From contig CAMDOT010000004.1 of assembly GCA_945903635.1 (NCBI GenBank), positions 1 to 64,000 of the forward strand: a stretch of 64,000 nt of DNA, given 5' to 3'. Source of the DNA: Rhizobium sp. Q54. GTDB taxonomy: Bacteria; Pseudomonadota; Alphaproteobacteria; Reyranellales; Reyranellaceae. The notes under the pieces are model-generated. The model saw only the letters and a program-made list of their open reading frames with translations, did no database searches and was not told the DNA's origin. Position numbers and translations under genes: made by a program. Of the stretch, positions 1 to 10,084 are shown piece by piece. How positions within the stretch are numbered: the first letter of the stretch is position 1; every line of letters begins with the position of its first letter.

Positions 1-247
1 CAAACAGCACGCAGTCGGTTGGCGTGCCTTCCAGCGCGAACTTGGTCTCGGAGAGTTGGCGGGCCCGCACGGGATGGGTGAGCGACAACGAATGGCCGGC
101 GCCGCTCTGGTTATATTCAGGTGCCACGATCCAGACGTCCTGCGAAAGCTGGCTGGCGATGTCGATCATGGCATCGAGGCCAGGCGCGTTGATGCCGTCG
201 TCGTTGGTGACGAGGATGCGCGCCTTGGCGATGTCGGCGGGCGTCAT
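1..247 (-). CDS. surE: 5'/3'-nucleotidase SurE (N-terminal part, cut by window edge)
   Basis: This is the first ~82 residues of SurE, a metal-dependent nucleoside monophosphate phosphatase of the cytoplasm. The translation has the family's hallmark near the start ([13 protein letters not shown]), where the two Asp residues bind the metal, followed by [12 protein letters not shown] and a GTPTDC segment, all in SurE order. The ATG at 247 lies 10 nt downstream of the serS stop, so the two are almost certainly co-transcribed. The serS-surE pairing is usual in alphaproteobacteria. The C-terminal two thirds lie outside the window. Confidence 0.93.
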   Translation of the reverse strand, partial: MTPADIAKARILVTNDDGINAPGLDAMIDIASQLSQDVWIVAPEYNQSGAGHSLSLTHPVRARQLSETKFALEGTPTDCVLF

Positions 248-257
248 TTGCGCGAGG

Positions 258-1538
258 TCATTTGGAGGGGCCCGCGATGGTCTCGACGCCGCGCATATAG
301 GGCCGCAGCGCCTCGGGAACGGTCACCGAGCCGTCCTCGTTCTGATAGTTCTCCAGGATCGCGACCAGGGTCCGGCCGACGGCGAGCCCTGAGCCGTTCA
401 GCGTGTGCAGGAAGCGCGTCCCCTTCCCTTCCTTCGGCCGGTAGCGCGCGGCCATGCGGCGGGCCTGGAAGTCGCCGCAGTTCGAACAGCTCGAGATCTC
501 GCGATAGGCGTTCTGGCCGGGCAGCCAGACTTCGAGGTCGTAGGTCTTGCGCGCGGAAAAGCCCATGTCGCCGCCGCACAGCGTCAAGGTGCGATAGGCG
601 AGGCCCAGCCGCTTCAGCACTTCCTCGGCGGCCGCCGTCATCCGCAGATGTTCGGCCTCGGACTGTTCCGGCGTGGTGATGCTGACCAGCTCGACCTTGG
701 GAAACTGGTGCTGGCGGATCATGCCGCGCGTGTCCTTGCCGGCCGCCCCCGCCTCCGAGCGAAAGCAGGGCGTGAACGCGGTGAAGCGCAGCGGCAGTTC
801 CTTCTCGTCCAGTACCACATCGTTCACCAGGTTGGTGAGCGAGACCTCGGCGGTCGGGATCAGCCAGAAGCCGTTGTCGGTGCGGAACATGTCCTCGGCG
901 AATTTCGGCAGCTGGCCGACACCGTAGACCGCCGCGTCCTTCACCAGCATCGGCGGATCGATCTCGGTGTAGCCGTTCACCTCGGTGTGCAGATCGAGCA
1001 TGAACTGCGTGATCGCCCGCTCGAGCCGCGCCAGGCGTCCCTTGAGGAACACGAAGCGGGAGCCGGAAATCTTGGCGGCCTGGGCGAAATCCATCTCGCC
1101 CAGCGCCTCGCCGATGGCGACGTGGTCCTTGGGCTGGAAGCTGAAGTTGCGCTGGTTGCCGAAGCGGCGGATCTCGACGTTGCCGTGCTCGTCGGTGCCC
1201 GGGGGCACGTCGTCGGCCGGCAGGTTGGGCAGTACTTCGAGCCGGTGGGTCAGCTCTTCGTCGAGGCGGGCCGCCTCGGCCTCGCCCGCCTTCAGCGACT
1301 CTTCCAGCCCCGCGACCTCGGCCATCAGCGCCTCGGCGGGCTCGCCCTTGCGCTTGGCGATGCCGACCTGCTGGCTGAGCGCCTTGCGCCGGGCCTGCAA
1401 CGTCTCGCTGCCGGAAATAGCGGCGCGGCGGCGCTTGTCGATCTCGAGCAGCTCGGCCGACAGCGGCGCCAGGTTGCGCTTCTTCAGGCCTGAATCGAAG
1501 GCCTCGGGGTTCTCGCGGATGAAACGTATGTCGTGCAT
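258..1538 (-). CDS. serS: seryl-tRNA synthetase
   Basis: Charges tRNA-Ser with serine in the cytoplasm. At 426 aa it is the normal bacterial length. The N-terminal ~110 residues form the long helical-hairpin arm that grips the tRNA ([14 protein letters not shown] start, charged heptad-like stretch). The class II catalytic core follows, with motif 2 ([21 protein letters not shown]) and a C-terminal motif 3 ([18 protein letters not shown]). The ATG start is 3 nt from the tatC stop region, so it is translated from the tat transcript. No anomalies seen. Confidence 0.98.
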   Translation of the reverse strand: MHDIRFIRENPEAFDSGLKKRNLAPLSAELLEIDKRRRAAISGSETLQARRKALSQQVGIAKRKGEPAEALMAEVAGLEESLKAGEAEAARLDEELTHRLEVLPNLPADDVPPGTDEHGNVEIRRFGNQRNFSFQPKDHVAIGEALGEMDFAQAAKISGSRFVFLKGRLARLERAITQFMLDLHTEVNGYTEIDPPMLVKDAAVYGVGQLPKFAEDMFRTDNGFWLIPTAEVSLTNLVNDVVLDEKELPLRFTAFTPCFRSEAGAAGKDTRGMIRQHQFPKVELVSITTPEQSEAEHLRMTAAAEEVLKRLGLAYRTLTLCGGDMGFSARKTYDLEVWLPGQNAYREISSCSNCGDFQARRMAARYRPKEGKGTRFLHTLNGSGLAVGRTLVAILENYQNEDGSVTVPEALRPYMRGVETIAGPSK

Positions 1539-1541
1539 GGC

Positions 1542-2393
1542 TCAGACGGCGGGGTCGCCGGCCTTCTTCTCTTCTTCAGCCTTCTTCTCGTCCTCGGCCT
1601 TTTTCTCCGCTTCCTCGGCCGCGAGCTCGTCGGCTTCGACCTTCTTGTCGGCGGCATCGCGCTTCCGCTCGATCACGCGGCCGATCACGATGCTGAGCTC
1701 GTAGAAGATGAGGAGCGGGATGGCGAGTGCCAGCTGGCTCACCACGTCGGGCGGCGTCAGCACGGCGGCGACAATGAAGGCCACGACGATGGCGTAGCGG
1801 CGCTTGGAGCGCAGTCCCTCGGTGGTGACAATGCCGACCTGGACCAGCAGGGTCAGCAGCACCGGCACTTCGAAGGCGAAGCCGAAGGCGAACACGAGCT
1901 GCAGGATACGTTCGAGATAGTCGGACGAGCGCAGCGTCTTCTCGATGTCGGGCGGCGCGTAGACCGTGAGCATGAAATTGATCACGTAGGGCAGCACGAT
2001 GTAATACATGACCGCGCAGCCGGCATAGAACATGAACGGCGTGGCGACCAGGAACGGCACGAAGGCACGCTTCTCGTGCCGGTAGAGGCCAGGCGCCACG
2101 AACAGCCAGATCTGGACCGCAATCAACGGAAAACCCACGATCAGCGCCACGAAGCCCGACAGCTTCACCGTGACGAAGAAGAACTCGAAGATGTCGAGGA
2201 CGATGACCTTGTAGCCATCGGACAGCGCCGGCTGGATCAGGAACGAGAAGATCGGCTTGGCGAAGTAGAAGGTGATGAAAAAGACCAGGAAGAAGCCGAC
2301 CAGGGCATAGATCAGCCGCTTGCGCAGCTCGATCAGGTGATCGAGCAGCGGCATCGGCTTGTCGTCTTCGGGTCCGTCGTGCGCTTGGGTCAA
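1542..2393 (-). CDS. tatC: Sec-independent translocase TatC
   Basis: Core receptor subunit of the twin-arginine protein export system, in the inner membrane. The 283-aa product has the conserved N-terminal cytoplasmic segment (PLLDHLIELRKRL, including the conserved Glu and Arg of the signal-peptide site) and six predicted hydrophobic segments. The C-terminal tail of ~40 residues is rich in Lys, Glu and Ala (alternating KKAEDEKKAEEE type) and is probably a flexible cytoplasmic coil. It lies downstream of tatA and tatB on the same strand and is followed 3 nt later by serS. Confidence 0.97.
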   Translation of the reverse strand: MTQAHDGPEDDKPMPLLDHLIELRKRLIYALVGFFLVFFITFYFAKPIFSFLIQPALSDGYKVIVLDIFEFFFVTVKLSGFVALIVGFPLIAVQIWLFVAPGLYRHEKRAFVPFLVATPFMFYAGCAVMYYIVLPYVINFMLTVYAPPDIEKTLRSSDYLERILQLVFAFGFAFEVPVLLTLLVQVGIVTTEGLRSKRRYAIVVAFIVAAVLTPPDVVSQLALAIPLLIFYELSIVIGRVIERKRDAADKKVEADELAAEEAEKKAEDEKKAEEEKKAGDPAV

Positions 2394-2464
2394 GGTCGGC
2401 TTCGCGGCATGGCTGGCGCGTTATGCCGCCCTTTGCCTCTCAATTCAAAGCGCTAATTGGCGCC

Positions 2465-3007
2465 CTAGCCGGCAACCGCGGCTTTGGCCGGTTTGTCCTC
2501 CACGGACGCGGCCACAACAGGCTCCACCGGGGGCGCGATTTCCGCCACGGCGGGCGCCGGGTCAACGGTCGACGCGACGGTGGGCTCGGGCACCCGCTCA
2601 GCGGGGGGCTCGGCGAGGGGCTCGACCGCGATCTGGGGGGCGGATTCAGGTTCTGCCAGGGGATTGTCGATCGGTGTGCTGATCTGGGTGTTGATCTCGG
2701 CCTTGGCGTCGCTCAGCGCCTTCTCGCCTTCGGTCACGCCCTCCTGGATCATGCTCTTGATCTGCTTGGTCGGGTCGAGCGACTGCAGATCGAGACCGGG
2801 CACGGCATCGAGCTGCTTCTTCACGTCGTCGAGATCGGACTGGCGGACCATCTCGTCGACATGGCCGCGGAACTCCGACGCCATACCGCGCATCTTGGCC
2901 ATCCACTTGCCCCAGCTGCGCAATAAATTGGGCAGCTCTTTGGGACCGATGACGACCAATGCCACGATGGCGATAACAAGAAGCTCAGGACTGTCGATAC
3001 CGAACAT
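2465..3007 (-). CDS. tatB: Sec-independent translocase TatB
   Basis: Membrane-anchored Tat component that works with TatC as substrate receptor. The N-terminus (MFGIDSPELLVIAIVALVVIGP) is the single transmembrane helix with the conserved Glu and hinge Gly-Pro. It is followed by the amphipathic helix (KELPNLLRSWGKWMAKMR). The second half (from about residue 110) is a low-complexity Pro/Glu/Val/Ala tail, longer than in E. coli but common in alphaproteobacteria. The gene is 44 nt downstream of tatA and 71 nt upstream of tatC. Confidence 0.95.
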   Translation of the reverse strand: MFGIDSPELLVIAIVALVVIGPKELPNLLRSWGKWMAKMRGMASEFRGHVDEMVRQSDLDDVKKQLDAVPGLDLQSLDPTKQIKSMIQEGVTEGEKALSDAKAEINTQISTPIDNPLAEPESAPQIAVEPLAEPPAERVPEPTVASTVDPAPAVAEIAPPVEPVVAASVEDKPAKAAVAG

Positions 3008-3051
3008 CGGCGTTCAGACCCGGACGCGAAGTGCTGCGACCGCCGGCCCCG

Positions 3052-3327
3052 TCAGACCTTGGCGGCACTGTCCTGATGGACCTGGCCGCCCGCCGGGGTT
3101 CCTGGCGGTGTGGTCGTGGTCTGCGCCGAGATCGGCTTGGCAGTATCGCCGGGCTGACCCGGTGGCGTCTGCGCCGTTTCGTCGGTCGCTGCCCCGACGC
3201 CCTTCTTGAAGGCGTTGAGGCCCTTTCCGAAGTCGCCCATAAGCTGCGAGATCTTGCCGCGACCGCCGAACAGCAGCAGCACGACGGCCAGCACGATGAG
3301 CCAGTGCCATACGCTGAAGCTACCCAT
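3052..3327 (-). CDS. tatA: Sec-independent translocase TatA
   Basis: Pore-forming Tat subunit, 91 aa. It has a short N-terminal membrane helix ([17 protein letters not shown]), then the [24 protein letters not shown] amphipathic segment that defines TatA rather than TatB. The C-terminal ~40 residues are Thr/Pro/Gln-rich and presumably disordered. It is the first of the tatA-tatB-tatC series, about 100 nt downstream of scpB. That gap could hold a separate promoter, but I see no clear consensus. Confidence 0.95.
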   Translation of the reverse strand: MGSFSVWHWLIVLAVVLLLFGGRGKISQLMGDFGKGLNAFKKGVGAATDETAQTPPGQPGDTAKPISAQTTTTPPGTPAGGQVHQDSAAKV

Positions 3328-3431
3328 ATGAAAATGCTCCCAAAAACGATTTCGATCGGCGTATCGAATTCATGAGGGGTGATTATGGCACCCCAGTAGA
3401 AGGCCCGGCAACCTGCCGAATAAGGCCTTAT

Positions 3432-4166
3432 CTAGGCTGAGCGAACCGTCTCGTCGACAGCGAGGGGCTCGTCGGCTTCATCCTCGGCCGGTTCGAGCGG
3501 CAGATCCGGCTCATCCGGATTGAATATGGGGGGCTGGGCGCGCGCGTCCAAGAGCCCAGCGGCCTTCAATTCCTCCTGCCCCGGCAGATCGTCGAGGCTG
3601 GGCAGGCCGAAATGCTCGAGGAAGAAATCGGTCGTGCCCCAGGTCACCGGCTTGCCGGGCGCTCGTCTGCGTCCCATCGGCTTGATCCAGTTCTGCTCGA
3701 ACAGCAGGTCGAGCGTGCCCTTGCTCAGGCCAACGCCGCGCACCTGCTCGATCTCCGCGCGCGTCACGGGCTGATGATAGGCGATGATCGCCAGCGTCTC
3801 GACCGAGGCCCGCGACAGCTTGCGCGTCACCGGCCGCTCGATCTTGAGCTTCTCCGACAAGTCGGGCGCGGTGCGGAAGGCGTAGCCGCCGGCCACCTGG
3901 ATAAGATTCACGCCGCGCCCGGCATAGAGTTCCGCGAGGTCGGCCAGCAACCGCTTGACGTCGGCATCGTTGGGCAGACGCTCGGCGAGTTCCTTCTCAT
4001 CGAGCGCTTGCGTGCCGGCGAAGACCAGCGCCTCCAGAAGGCGCAGATGCTGTGCATGATCGGGAGAGACGACGTCGGTGATATTTCCGGGGGTGACGTT
4101 TTCGGGGCTGACGTTTTCAGGGCTGACGTTTTCGGGGGTCACGTTTTCGGGTGTGTTCTCTGACAT
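3432..4166 (-). CDS. scpB: segregation and condensation protein ScpB
   Basis: Kleisin-associated winged-helix subunit of the Smc-ScpAB chromosome condensin. I chose the ATG at 4166 (MSENTPENV), giving 244 aa; it lies 11 nt after the scpA stop. The conserved core starts at about residue 36 (LRLLEALVFAGTQALDEKELAERL) and includes the ETLAIIAYHQPVTRAEIE and GRRRAPGKPVTWGTTDFFLEHFGL motifs typical of the family. The N-terminal ~25 residues are a tandem ENVSP-type pentapeptide repeat encoded by a 15-bp DNA repeat (listed separately). The acidic, proline-rich C-terminus is probably disordered. Confidence 0.95.
   Translation of the reverse strand: MSENTPENVTPENVSPENVSPENVTPGNITDVVSPDHAQHLRLLEALVFAGTQALDEKELAERLPNDADVKRLLADLAELYAGRGVNLIQVAGGYAFRTAPDLSEKLKIERPVTRKLSRASVETLAIIAYHQPVTRAEIEQVRGVGLSKGTLDLLFEQNWIKPMGRRRAPGKPVTWGTTDFFLEHFGLPSLDDLPGQEELKAAGLLDARAQPPIFNPDEPDLPLEPAEDEADEPLAVDETVRSA
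4084..4158 (-). repeat. 15-bp tandem repeat encoding (ENVSP)n at the ScpB N-terminus
   Basis: Five imperfect in-frame copies of a 15-bp unit (consensus on the plus strand TTTTCGGGGCTGACG) run from 4084 to 4158. On the minus strand they encode repeated E-N-V-(T/S)-P pentapeptides just after the scpB start. Because the unit is a multiple of three, copy number can change by slippage without breaking the frame. Confidence 0.85.
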
Positions 4167-4177
4167 GATCGGGACCG

Positions 4178-5002
4178 TCACCGTTGCTCGGTACGCTTGC
4201 GAAGCTGGATGGGGCCAAACCGCTCGGCCTGGCGCAGCTCGATCTGGCCGTCCTTGGCGAGTTGCAGGCCGGCCACGAACGTCGATGCCACCGCCGAACG
4301 CCGCCGCGCCGGATCGGTGAGGCCGGCGGGCAGGAAGGCCTCCAGCGATTGCCAGTCGACGGCGATACCCAGCATGCGCGCCAGACGCTCGGCCGCTTCC
4401 TCGACCGAGAAGAATTGCATGGGCGCAATCTGATAGGTGTCGGCGTCCTTCGGCCGGACCTGCGCGCCATAGGCATGCAGCAGGTCGTAGAGCTTCACAT
4501 CCCAGATCGCGCGGCGCACGACGACCACGCCTTCCGGCTGACCTCGCACGAAAATATCCCGGCCGAGCTGCGGGCGGGCCATCAGGCGGACGCCCGCCTC
4601 CTGCATCGCCTCCAGGCGCCTGAGCTGCCATTGCAGCGCATCGGCCATCTCCTGGCCCGACGGCTCTTCGCCGGCCGGCGGTTCCGGCAGCAGCAGGCGC
4701 GATTTCAGATAGGCGAGCCAGGCCGCCATCACCAGATAGTCGGCGGCGAGTTCCAGCCGGATCCGGCGAGCCTGCGCCACATGCGCCAGGTATTGGTCGA
4801 CCAGGGCCACCATCGAGATGCGGCGCAGGTCGACTTTCTGGTCGCGTGCCAGGGTCAGCAGCAGGTCGAGCGGCCCTTCGAAGCCCTCGAGATTGACGAT
4901 CAGCTCACCCTCGCCCGGCGCAATCACGTCGGGGCCTACGGCGCTGAAGCTGTCGGCGGCCGTTTCGTCGCTGGAGGCCGGCGGAGGGGTTGGTTCGGTC
5001 AT
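4178..5002 (-). CDS. scpA: segregation and condensation protein ScpA
   Basis: Kleisin subunit that bridges Smc heads, acting on the nucleoid. Using the ATG at 5002 (MTEPTPPPAS) gives 274 aa. The family N-domain is clear (LEGFEGPLDLLLTLARDQKVDLRRISM), as is the conserved LVMAAWLAYLKSRLLLP segment at about residues 100-120. The C-terminal winged-helix part is present (FLPAG...RSAVASTFVAGLQLAKDGQIELRQ). An upstream in-frame extension exists but has no family similarity. It sits between nagZ and scpB, the standard alphaproteobacterial arrangement. Confidence 0.96.
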   Translation of the reverse strand: MTEPTPPPASSDETAADSFSAVGPDVIAPGEGELIVNLEGFEGPLDLLLTLARDQKVDLRRISMVALVDQYLAHVAQARRIRLELAADYLVMAAWLAYLKSRLLLPEPPAGEEPSGQEMADALQWQLRRLEAMQEAGVRLMARPQLGRDIFVRGQPEGVVVVRRAIWDVKLYDLLHAYGAQVRPKDADTYQIAPMQFFSVEEAAERLARMLGIAVDWQSLEAFLPAGLTDPARRRSAVASTFVAGLQLAKDGQIELRQAERFGPIQLRKRTEQR

Positions 5003-5057
5003 GCAGGTCCGGTGTAGTCCAGCGGGAGCGCCTGCCGCCACTGGATTTGACCCGGCC

Positions 5058-6089
5058 TTATCCCCATTCGGGCAGAAGTGCCGCGAGCCGGCGGCCGGCA
5101 TCGGCCAGGCCGGCCTTGCCGGCGGGGTCGCGATGACGGGCCAGAAAGGCCCGCCCGGCGTCGAAACGCCGTCCTGCCGCAGCGGTCATGGTCCCGGTTT
5201 GGCCCGCGACCTCGACCATTTCGGCCATCCGGCCATTGCAGTGAAGCGCCACGTCGCAGCCGGCCGCCAGGGCGCGTGAGGCCCGTTCGCCCAACGATCC
5301 GCCCAGCGCCTGCATGGATAGGTCGTCGGACAGCAGCAGGCCGTCGAACCCGATATGGCCACGGATGACCTCCCGCACGCCACGCTCGGAAACCGTTATG
5401 CAGGCGGCGGGATCTATCGCTTCAAACAGCAGATGGCCGGTCATGGCCCAGGGCAGATCGGCCAGGAGCTGGAACGGCACGAAGTCGGTCCGTTCCAGGA
5501 GATCGCGCGGCGCGCTCACCGTCGGCAGCTTTTCGTGGCTGTCGACCGTCGCGCGCCCATGTCCGGGAATATGCTTGATCACCGGCATCACGCCTTCGGC
5601 CAGAAGGCCCTCGGCGGCGGCGCGGCCCAGCGCGGCCACTGGCTCGGGCCGATCGGCATAAGCACGATCGCCGATCACGGCATGAGTCTCGGGAAAGGCG
5701 ATGTCGAGCACCGGCAGGCAATCGACGTCGCAGCCAACGGAAGCCACATCGGCCGCCAGAAGCCGTGAATTCAAACGGGTCGCCTCGAGCCCCTGCTCGG
5801 GATCGCGCGCATAAAGGGCGCCCAGCAGGCGGGCCGGCGGCGCCTTGCGCCAGTGCGGCGGCCTGAGACGGGCGACGCGGCCGCCTTCCTGGTCGATCAG
5901 GATCGGCGCGTCGGCCCGCGCCACCGAGGAGCGCAAATCCTCGGTCAGCCGGCGTGTGCTCTCCGGTGTGTCGACGTTGCGGGCAAACAGGATGAAGCCC
6001 AGGGGATCGGCGTCGCGAAAGAACGCGCGCTCGTCGGCCGTGAGTTCGGGCCCCGCGCAGCCCAGGATCGTCGCGCGCGGGCGGTTCAT
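5058..6089 (-). CDS. nagZ: beta-N-acetylhexosaminidase NagZ
   Basis: Cytoplasmic family-3 glycosidase that removes N-acetylglucosamine from anhydro-muropeptides during peptidoglycan recycling. The 343-aa TIM barrel shows the LIDQEGGRVARL substrate segment and the diagnostic KHIPGHGRATVDSHEKLP loop. In that loop the Asp-His pair acts as acid/base. The FDGLLLSDDLSMQAL segment carries the nucleophile Asp. It follows the SPOR-domain gene by 25 nt, so two cell-wall genes are adjacent. Confidence 0.96.
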   Translation of the reverse strand: MNRPRATILGCAGPELTADERAFFRDADPLGFILFARNVDTPESTRRLTEDLRSSVARADAPILIDQEGGRVARLRPPHWRKAPPARLLGALYARDPEQGLEATRLNSRLLAADVASVGCDVDCLPVLDIAFPETHAVIGDRAYADRPEPVAALGRAAAEGLLAEGVMPVIKHIPGHGRATVDSHEKLPTVSAPRDLLERTDFVPFQLLADLPWAMTGHLLFEAIDPAACITVSERGVREVIRGHIGFDGLLLSDDLSMQALGGSLGERASRALAAGCDVALHCNGRMAEMVEVAGQTGTMTAAAGRRFDAGRAFLARHRDPAGKAGLADAGRRLAALLPEWG

Positions 6090-6114
6090 CGAAAAAAGCT
6101 CACCGCGCCCTACT

Positions 6115-7029
6115 TCACCGAGCTGGCGGAACCGTGACGCAGTCGGCGCGGCGCCCCTTCAGGGTGCCGCAGACGCTTTGCGCCTGTTTCTCGTCGAGGG
6201 GACCCGCCTGGACGCGATACCACACGCCCTTGTCGCCGAGATCGACGCGCACCGCCTGCATGCGCAGGTTGGCCAGCACGTCGCCGTGCGCGCTTTGCAG
6301 GCGCGCCCAGGTCGATTTGGCCACGTCCTCGCTCTTCACCGCGGCGATCTGGACCCGCCAGCCGCCGGTCGGACCGGACATGTTCTCGATCAGGCTGGCG
6401 ATGCTGGGGCCGGCCTCGGTGGCCGCGGGCGTCGTGGCGACGGCAGGCTGAGCGCCTGCCGCTGGCGTCGTTGTGGTGGGCGCAGGCGTCGCACCGCCGC
6501 CCGGTCCCGTCGGCTGCATTGGTGTCGGGGTCTTGGCGGCGATGACCTCCGGCGACTTTGGCGCCGCGGGCGCCGGCAGGCCGGCCGGCGGCAGCTTGGG
6601 CGTCGCCGCCGTCGGCAGCAGCTTCTCCGGCTGGCTCGGCACCGCGCCCGGCGCGATGCGGTTGAAGACTTCCTTGTCCTGGTTGGGCGGCACGAGCCCG
6701 CCGGCGTTTTCCGGCTTCACCCGCGACGGTGTCGCCGGTGCCTGTACGACCAGCGGCTCCAGCCCACGGCCGCCCGCTTTCACGTCCTGATTATGCGCCC
6801 ACCATACGACGGAGCCGAAACTGGCGATGGCCGCGATCGAAACCATGACGGTCAGGATCTGGCCGCGGCGGCGGTTGACGCGCATCAACAGGGAATCCCG
6901 CGGCGGCGGCGGGATCGAATCAGGCTCATGAGCGACGGGCCGAGGCGGCGGATCTAGCCGTACGGCAACCGACTCGTTGGGTCGGTAAATCGTTGGACCG
7001 TCGCCGGAGGGGGACCGGCGCATATGCAT
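6115..7029 (-). CDS. SPOR-domain membrane protein
   Basis: Probable cell-division or peptidoglycan-binding protein of the inner membrane. The 304-aa product has a short basic cytoplasmic N-terminus and one transmembrane helix at about residues 57-77. A long Pro/Ala/Thr-rich periplasmic linker follows (about 80-215). The C-terminal SPOR domain spans about 222-300 (GGWRVQIAAVKSEDVAKSTWARLQ, then WYRVQAGPLDEKQAQSVC). SPOR domains bind denuded septal glycan. It lies 5 nt after argS and before nagZ; the adjacency to nagZ supports a wall-related role. A second ATG at 7023 is equally possible as start. Confidence 0.88.
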   Translation of the reverse strand: MHMRRSPSGDGPTIYRPNESVAVRLDPPPRPVAHEPDSIPPPPRDSLLMRVNRRRGQILTVMVSIAAIASFGSVVWWAHNQDVKAGGRGLEPLVVQAPATPSRVKPENAGGLVPPNQDKEVFNRIAPGAVPSQPEKLLPTAATPKLPPAGLPAPAAPKSPEVIAAKTPTPMQPTGPGGGATPAPTTTTPAAGAQPAVATTPAATEAGPSIASLIENMSGPTGGWRVQIAAVKSEDVAKSTWARLQSAHGDVLANLRMQAVRVDLGDKGVWYRVQAGPLDEKQAQSVCGTLKGRRADCVTVPPAR

Positions 7030-7034
7030 TTTTC

Positions 7035-8777
7035 TTATCTCATCTCATCGACGGGTGTGACGCCGAAGACCTTTAAACCTGATCCTATCACAAAACCGAC
7101 CGCCTGTACCAATGCCAGACGCGCCCGCGTGAGTTCGGCATCGCCTTCGATGACGAATTTCAGTTCCGGCTCCTTGGACCCGCGCGTCCAGTGGGCATGG
7201 AAGGCCGCCGCCAGGTCATAGAGAAAGAAGGCTATGCGATGCGGCTCGTGCGCCACCGCCGCCGCTTCGACCTGTCGCGGCCATTGTGCGATCAGCCGGA
7301 TCAGGGCGAGTTCGCCCTCGTCCGTCAGCCTGTCGAGTACGGCACCCGACACGGCTTCGGGAGCGATCCCAGCCGCGGCGGCCTGGCGTACCACCGAGTG
7401 GGTCCGGGCATTGGCGTATTGAACGTACCACACCGGATTGTCGCGTGACTGTTCTGTGGCCTTCACGAGATCGAAGTCGAAGGCGGCGTCGTTCTTGCGC
7501 GTCAGCATGGTGAAGCGCACGACGTCGGGCCCGACCTCGTCGAGCAGGTCGCTCAGGGTTTCGAAGGTGCCGGCGCGCTTTGACATGCGCACCAGTTCGC
7601 CGTTCTTCAGCACGCGCACGAGCTGGCAGAGTTTGACGTCGATCACGCCCTTGCCGCCGGTGATGGCGCTGACCGCCGCCTTCATGCGCTTCACATGGCC
7701 GCCATGGTCGGCGCCCCAGACGTCGATCATGTCGGCGAAGCCACGCATGAACTTGTCGTGGTGATAGGCGATGTCGTTGGCGAAGTAGGTCCAACTGCCG
7801 TCCGACTTCTTGAGCGGCCGGTCGACGTCGTCGCCGAACTGTGTCGAACGGAACAGGGTCTGTTCGCGATCCTCCCAATCGTCGGGCTTCTTGCCCTTGG
7901 GTGGCTCGAGCCGGCCCTGATAGATCAGGCCCTGCCGGCTGAGTTCCGCGAAGGCGCGATCGACGGCACCCGAATCAAGCAGCGCCCGCTCTGATGAAAA
8001 AACCTCGATATGCACGCCTAGAACGTCGAGATCGGCGCGGATCCCGGCCATCAGCGTGGAGATGGCGAAGGCCCGCATCTCGGGGAGCCAGTCGGCTTCG
8101 GGCTTGTCGATCCAGCGCGCACCGTCGCGCTTGGCAATCGCGGCACCCACGTCCTTCAGATAGCCGCCGGGATAGAGGCCTTGCGGAATCTCTCCGATGG
8201 TCTCGCCCAATGCTTCCCTGTAGCGGAGATAGGTCGACTGTCCGAGCTTGTCGACCTGCGCGCCGGCGTCGTTGATGTAATATTCCTTGGTGACGTCGTA
8301 GCCCGCCTTATGCAGCAGGTTGGCCAGCGCATCGCCCACCACCGCGCCGCGCGCATGCGCTACATGCAGCGGGCCGGTCGGGTTGGCCGAGACGTACTCG
8401 ACATTGACCTTGTGCCCCTCGCCCATCCGCGAATCGCCATAGGCGACGCCGTCCTTCAGGCAGTCGCGCAGCCGCTCGCGCCAGAAGCCATCGGCGATCT
8501 TGAGATTGATGAAACCAGGGCCCGCGACAGCGCCGTCGGTCACATCGGCCTTGGCCTTGAGCCGCCCGAGCAGGGCCTCGGCGATGTCGCGCGGCTTCTT
8601 GCCCGCCGGTTTGGCCAGCACCATGGCGGCATTGGTCGCGATATCGCCGTGCGCCGGGTCACGCGGCGGCTCGGCGGTGATGGCGGAAAAGTCGAGGTTT
8701 TCGGGCAGCTCGCCGGCGGCCTGCATGGATTTCAGGGCCGCGACGATCTCGCCGATGAAATGACGATAGGCGTTCAT
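7035..8777 (-). CDS. argS: arginyl-tRNA synthetase
   Basis: Class I aminoacyl-tRNA synthetase for arginine. With the ATG at 8777 ([12 protein letters not shown]) it is 580 aa, usual for the family. The N-terminal Add1 domain is followed by the HIGH-type motif in [17 protein letters not shown]. The catalytic domain continues to the MSKR motif ([10 protein letters not shown]), and the C-terminal DALR anticodon-binding domain begins at about residue 460 ([15 protein letters not shown]). An ATG 18 nt upstream (MGNTPRM) is an alternative start; neither has a convincing Shine-Dalgarno. It lies between dgt and the SPOR gene. Confidence 0.96.
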   Translation of the reverse strand: MNAYRHFIGEIVAALKSMQAAGELPENLDFSAITAEPPRDPAHGDIATNAAMVLAKPAGKKPRDIAEALLGRLKAKADVTDGAVAGPGFINLKIADGFWRERLRDCLKDGVAYGDSRMGEGHKVNVEYVSANPTGPLHVAHARGAVVGDALANLLHKAGYDVTKEYYINDAGAQVDKLGQSTYLRYREALGETIGEIPQGLYPGGYLKDVGAAIAKRDGARWIDKPEADWLPEMRAFAISTLMAGIRADLDVLGVHIEVFSSERALLDSGAVDRAFAELSRQGLIYQGRLEPPKGKKPDDWEDREQTLFRSTQFGDDVDRPLKKSDGSWTYFANDIAYHHDKFMRGFADMIDVWGADHGGHVKRMKAAVSAITGGKGVIDVKLCQLVRVLKNGELVRMSKRAGTFETLSDLLDEVGPDVVRFTMLTRKNDAAFDFDLVKATEQSRDNPVWYVQYANARTHSVVRQAAAAGIAPEAVSGAVLDRLTDEGELALIRLIAQWPRQVEAAAVAHEPHRIAFFLYDLAAAFHAHWTRGSKEPELKFVIEGDAELTRARLALVQAVGFVIGSGLKVFGVTPVDEMR

Positions 8778-8818
8778 GCGCGGGGTATTGCCCATTCGGA
8801 CAATTTTGTCACCCGGCC

Positions 8819-10006
8819 CTATTCGTAGAGGTCGAACAGCCGCTTGTGCTCGTCGAGGGCGAAGCGGTCGGTCATGCCGGCGATGTAGTCCGCGACCAGG
8901 CGGGCACGGGCCTGGGTCCCGGCCTGCTCGGCGCGCTCGCGCCACGGCGAGGGCAGGCAGTTGGGCTCGGCGAACAGGAGGCCGAAGAGATCGGCCACGA
9001 CCCGGCGCGCCTTGGAGTGCGAGCGGTTGAGCCGCCAGTGCTCGTACATGCGCTTGTAGAGAAACGCCTTCACGGTGCGGTCGGTCGCGGCCATGTGCTC
9101 GGAGAAGGCCACCACCGGCCGGCCCAGCGCCCGGATATCGGCCACCGATTTTGGCGCGGCATCCTTCAGGCGGCGCCGCGTTTCCGCCAGCACATCCTCG
9201 ACCATGGCATTGATGACGCGGCGTACCGCCTCATGGATCAGCCGTCCCTGATCGAGGCCGGGATACTTCTGGGTCACGATCGAGAACATCTCGCCGACCA
9301 GCGGCAGGTCCCTGAGATCGGCGATCTCGAACAGGCCGGCCCGCAGGCCGTCGTCGATGTCGTGGTTGTTGTAGGCGATGTCGTCACTCAGCGCCGCGAC
9401 CTGCGCCTCGGGACCGGCATGGCCGTCGAGTTCGAGGTCGTGGTCCTGGCAATATTCGACGATGGCGGCCGGCAGCTGGGACAGTGTCCGGCCTTGCCTG
9501 AGCAAGGGCCCGTTATGCTTGACCACGCCTTCCAGCGTCTCCCAGGTGAGATTGAGGCCGTTGAACTCCGCGTAGCGCTCCTCGAGCTTGGTGAGGATGC
9601 GCAGCGTCTGGGCATTGTGATCGAAGCCGCCGTGGTCCTTCATGGCGGCGTGCAGCGCTTCCTCGCCAGCGTGGCCGAACGGCGTGTGGCCGAGGTCGTG
9701 CGCCAGCGCCACCGCTTCGCCCAGGTCCTCGTCGAGACGCAGCACGCGGCAGATCGTGCGCGCGATCTGCGCGACCTCGAGCGAATGGGTAAGCCGCGTG
9801 CGGTAGTGATCGCCCTCGTGATAGACGAAGACCTGCGTCTTGTGCTTCAGGCGGCGGAAAGCCGTCGAATGGATGATGCGGTCACGGTCGCGCTGGAATG
9901 GGCTACGGCTGGGCGAATTGGGTTCGGCGTGCAGCCGTCCCTGGCTTTGCCACGGCAGGGTGGCAAAGGGCGCCAGCGCCTGGTTTCGCCACATCTCCTC
10001 GCCCAC
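8819..10006 (-). CDS. dgt: dGTP triphosphohydrolase-like HD protein
   Basis: Deoxynucleoside triphosphate triphosphohydrolase of the Dgt family, which cuts dNTPs to nucleoside and tripolyphosphate. The 395-aa protein has the [20 protein letters not shown] signature. It also has an HD metal site built from [14 protein letters not shown] and [15 protein letters not shown], and a C-terminal helical region with [23 protein letters not shown] at 10006 preceded by GGAGGG is used as start; the ATG at 9994 is an alternative. It sits directly upstream of argS, as in many alphaproteobacteria. Confidence 0.93.
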   Translation of the reverse strand: MGEEMWRNQALAPFATLPWQSQGRLHAEPNSPSRSPFQRDRDRIIHSTAFRRLKHKTQVFVYHEGDHYRTRLTHSLEVAQIARTICRVLRLDEDLGEAVALAHDLGHTPFGHAGEEALHAAMKDHGGFDHNAQTLRILTKLEERYAEFNGLNLTWETLEGVVKHNGPLLRQGRTLSQLPAAIVEYCQDHDLELDGHAGPEAQVAALSDDIAYNNHDIDDGLRAGLFEIADLRDLPLVGEMFSIVTQKYPGLDQGRLIHEAVRRVINAMVEDVLAETRRRLKDAAPKSVADIRALGRPVVAFSEHMAATDRTVKAFLYKRMYEHWRLNRSHSKARRVVADLFGLLFAEPNCLPSPWRERAEQAGTQARARLVADYIAGMTDRFALDEHKRLFDLYE

Positions 10007-10084
10007 GCTCCGCGCCCTCCGGGTTGCGGCGCGGTTTTACGCCTTCCCGACCGCGCCAACAACCGCATGGCCCTGGCGGCGCGC

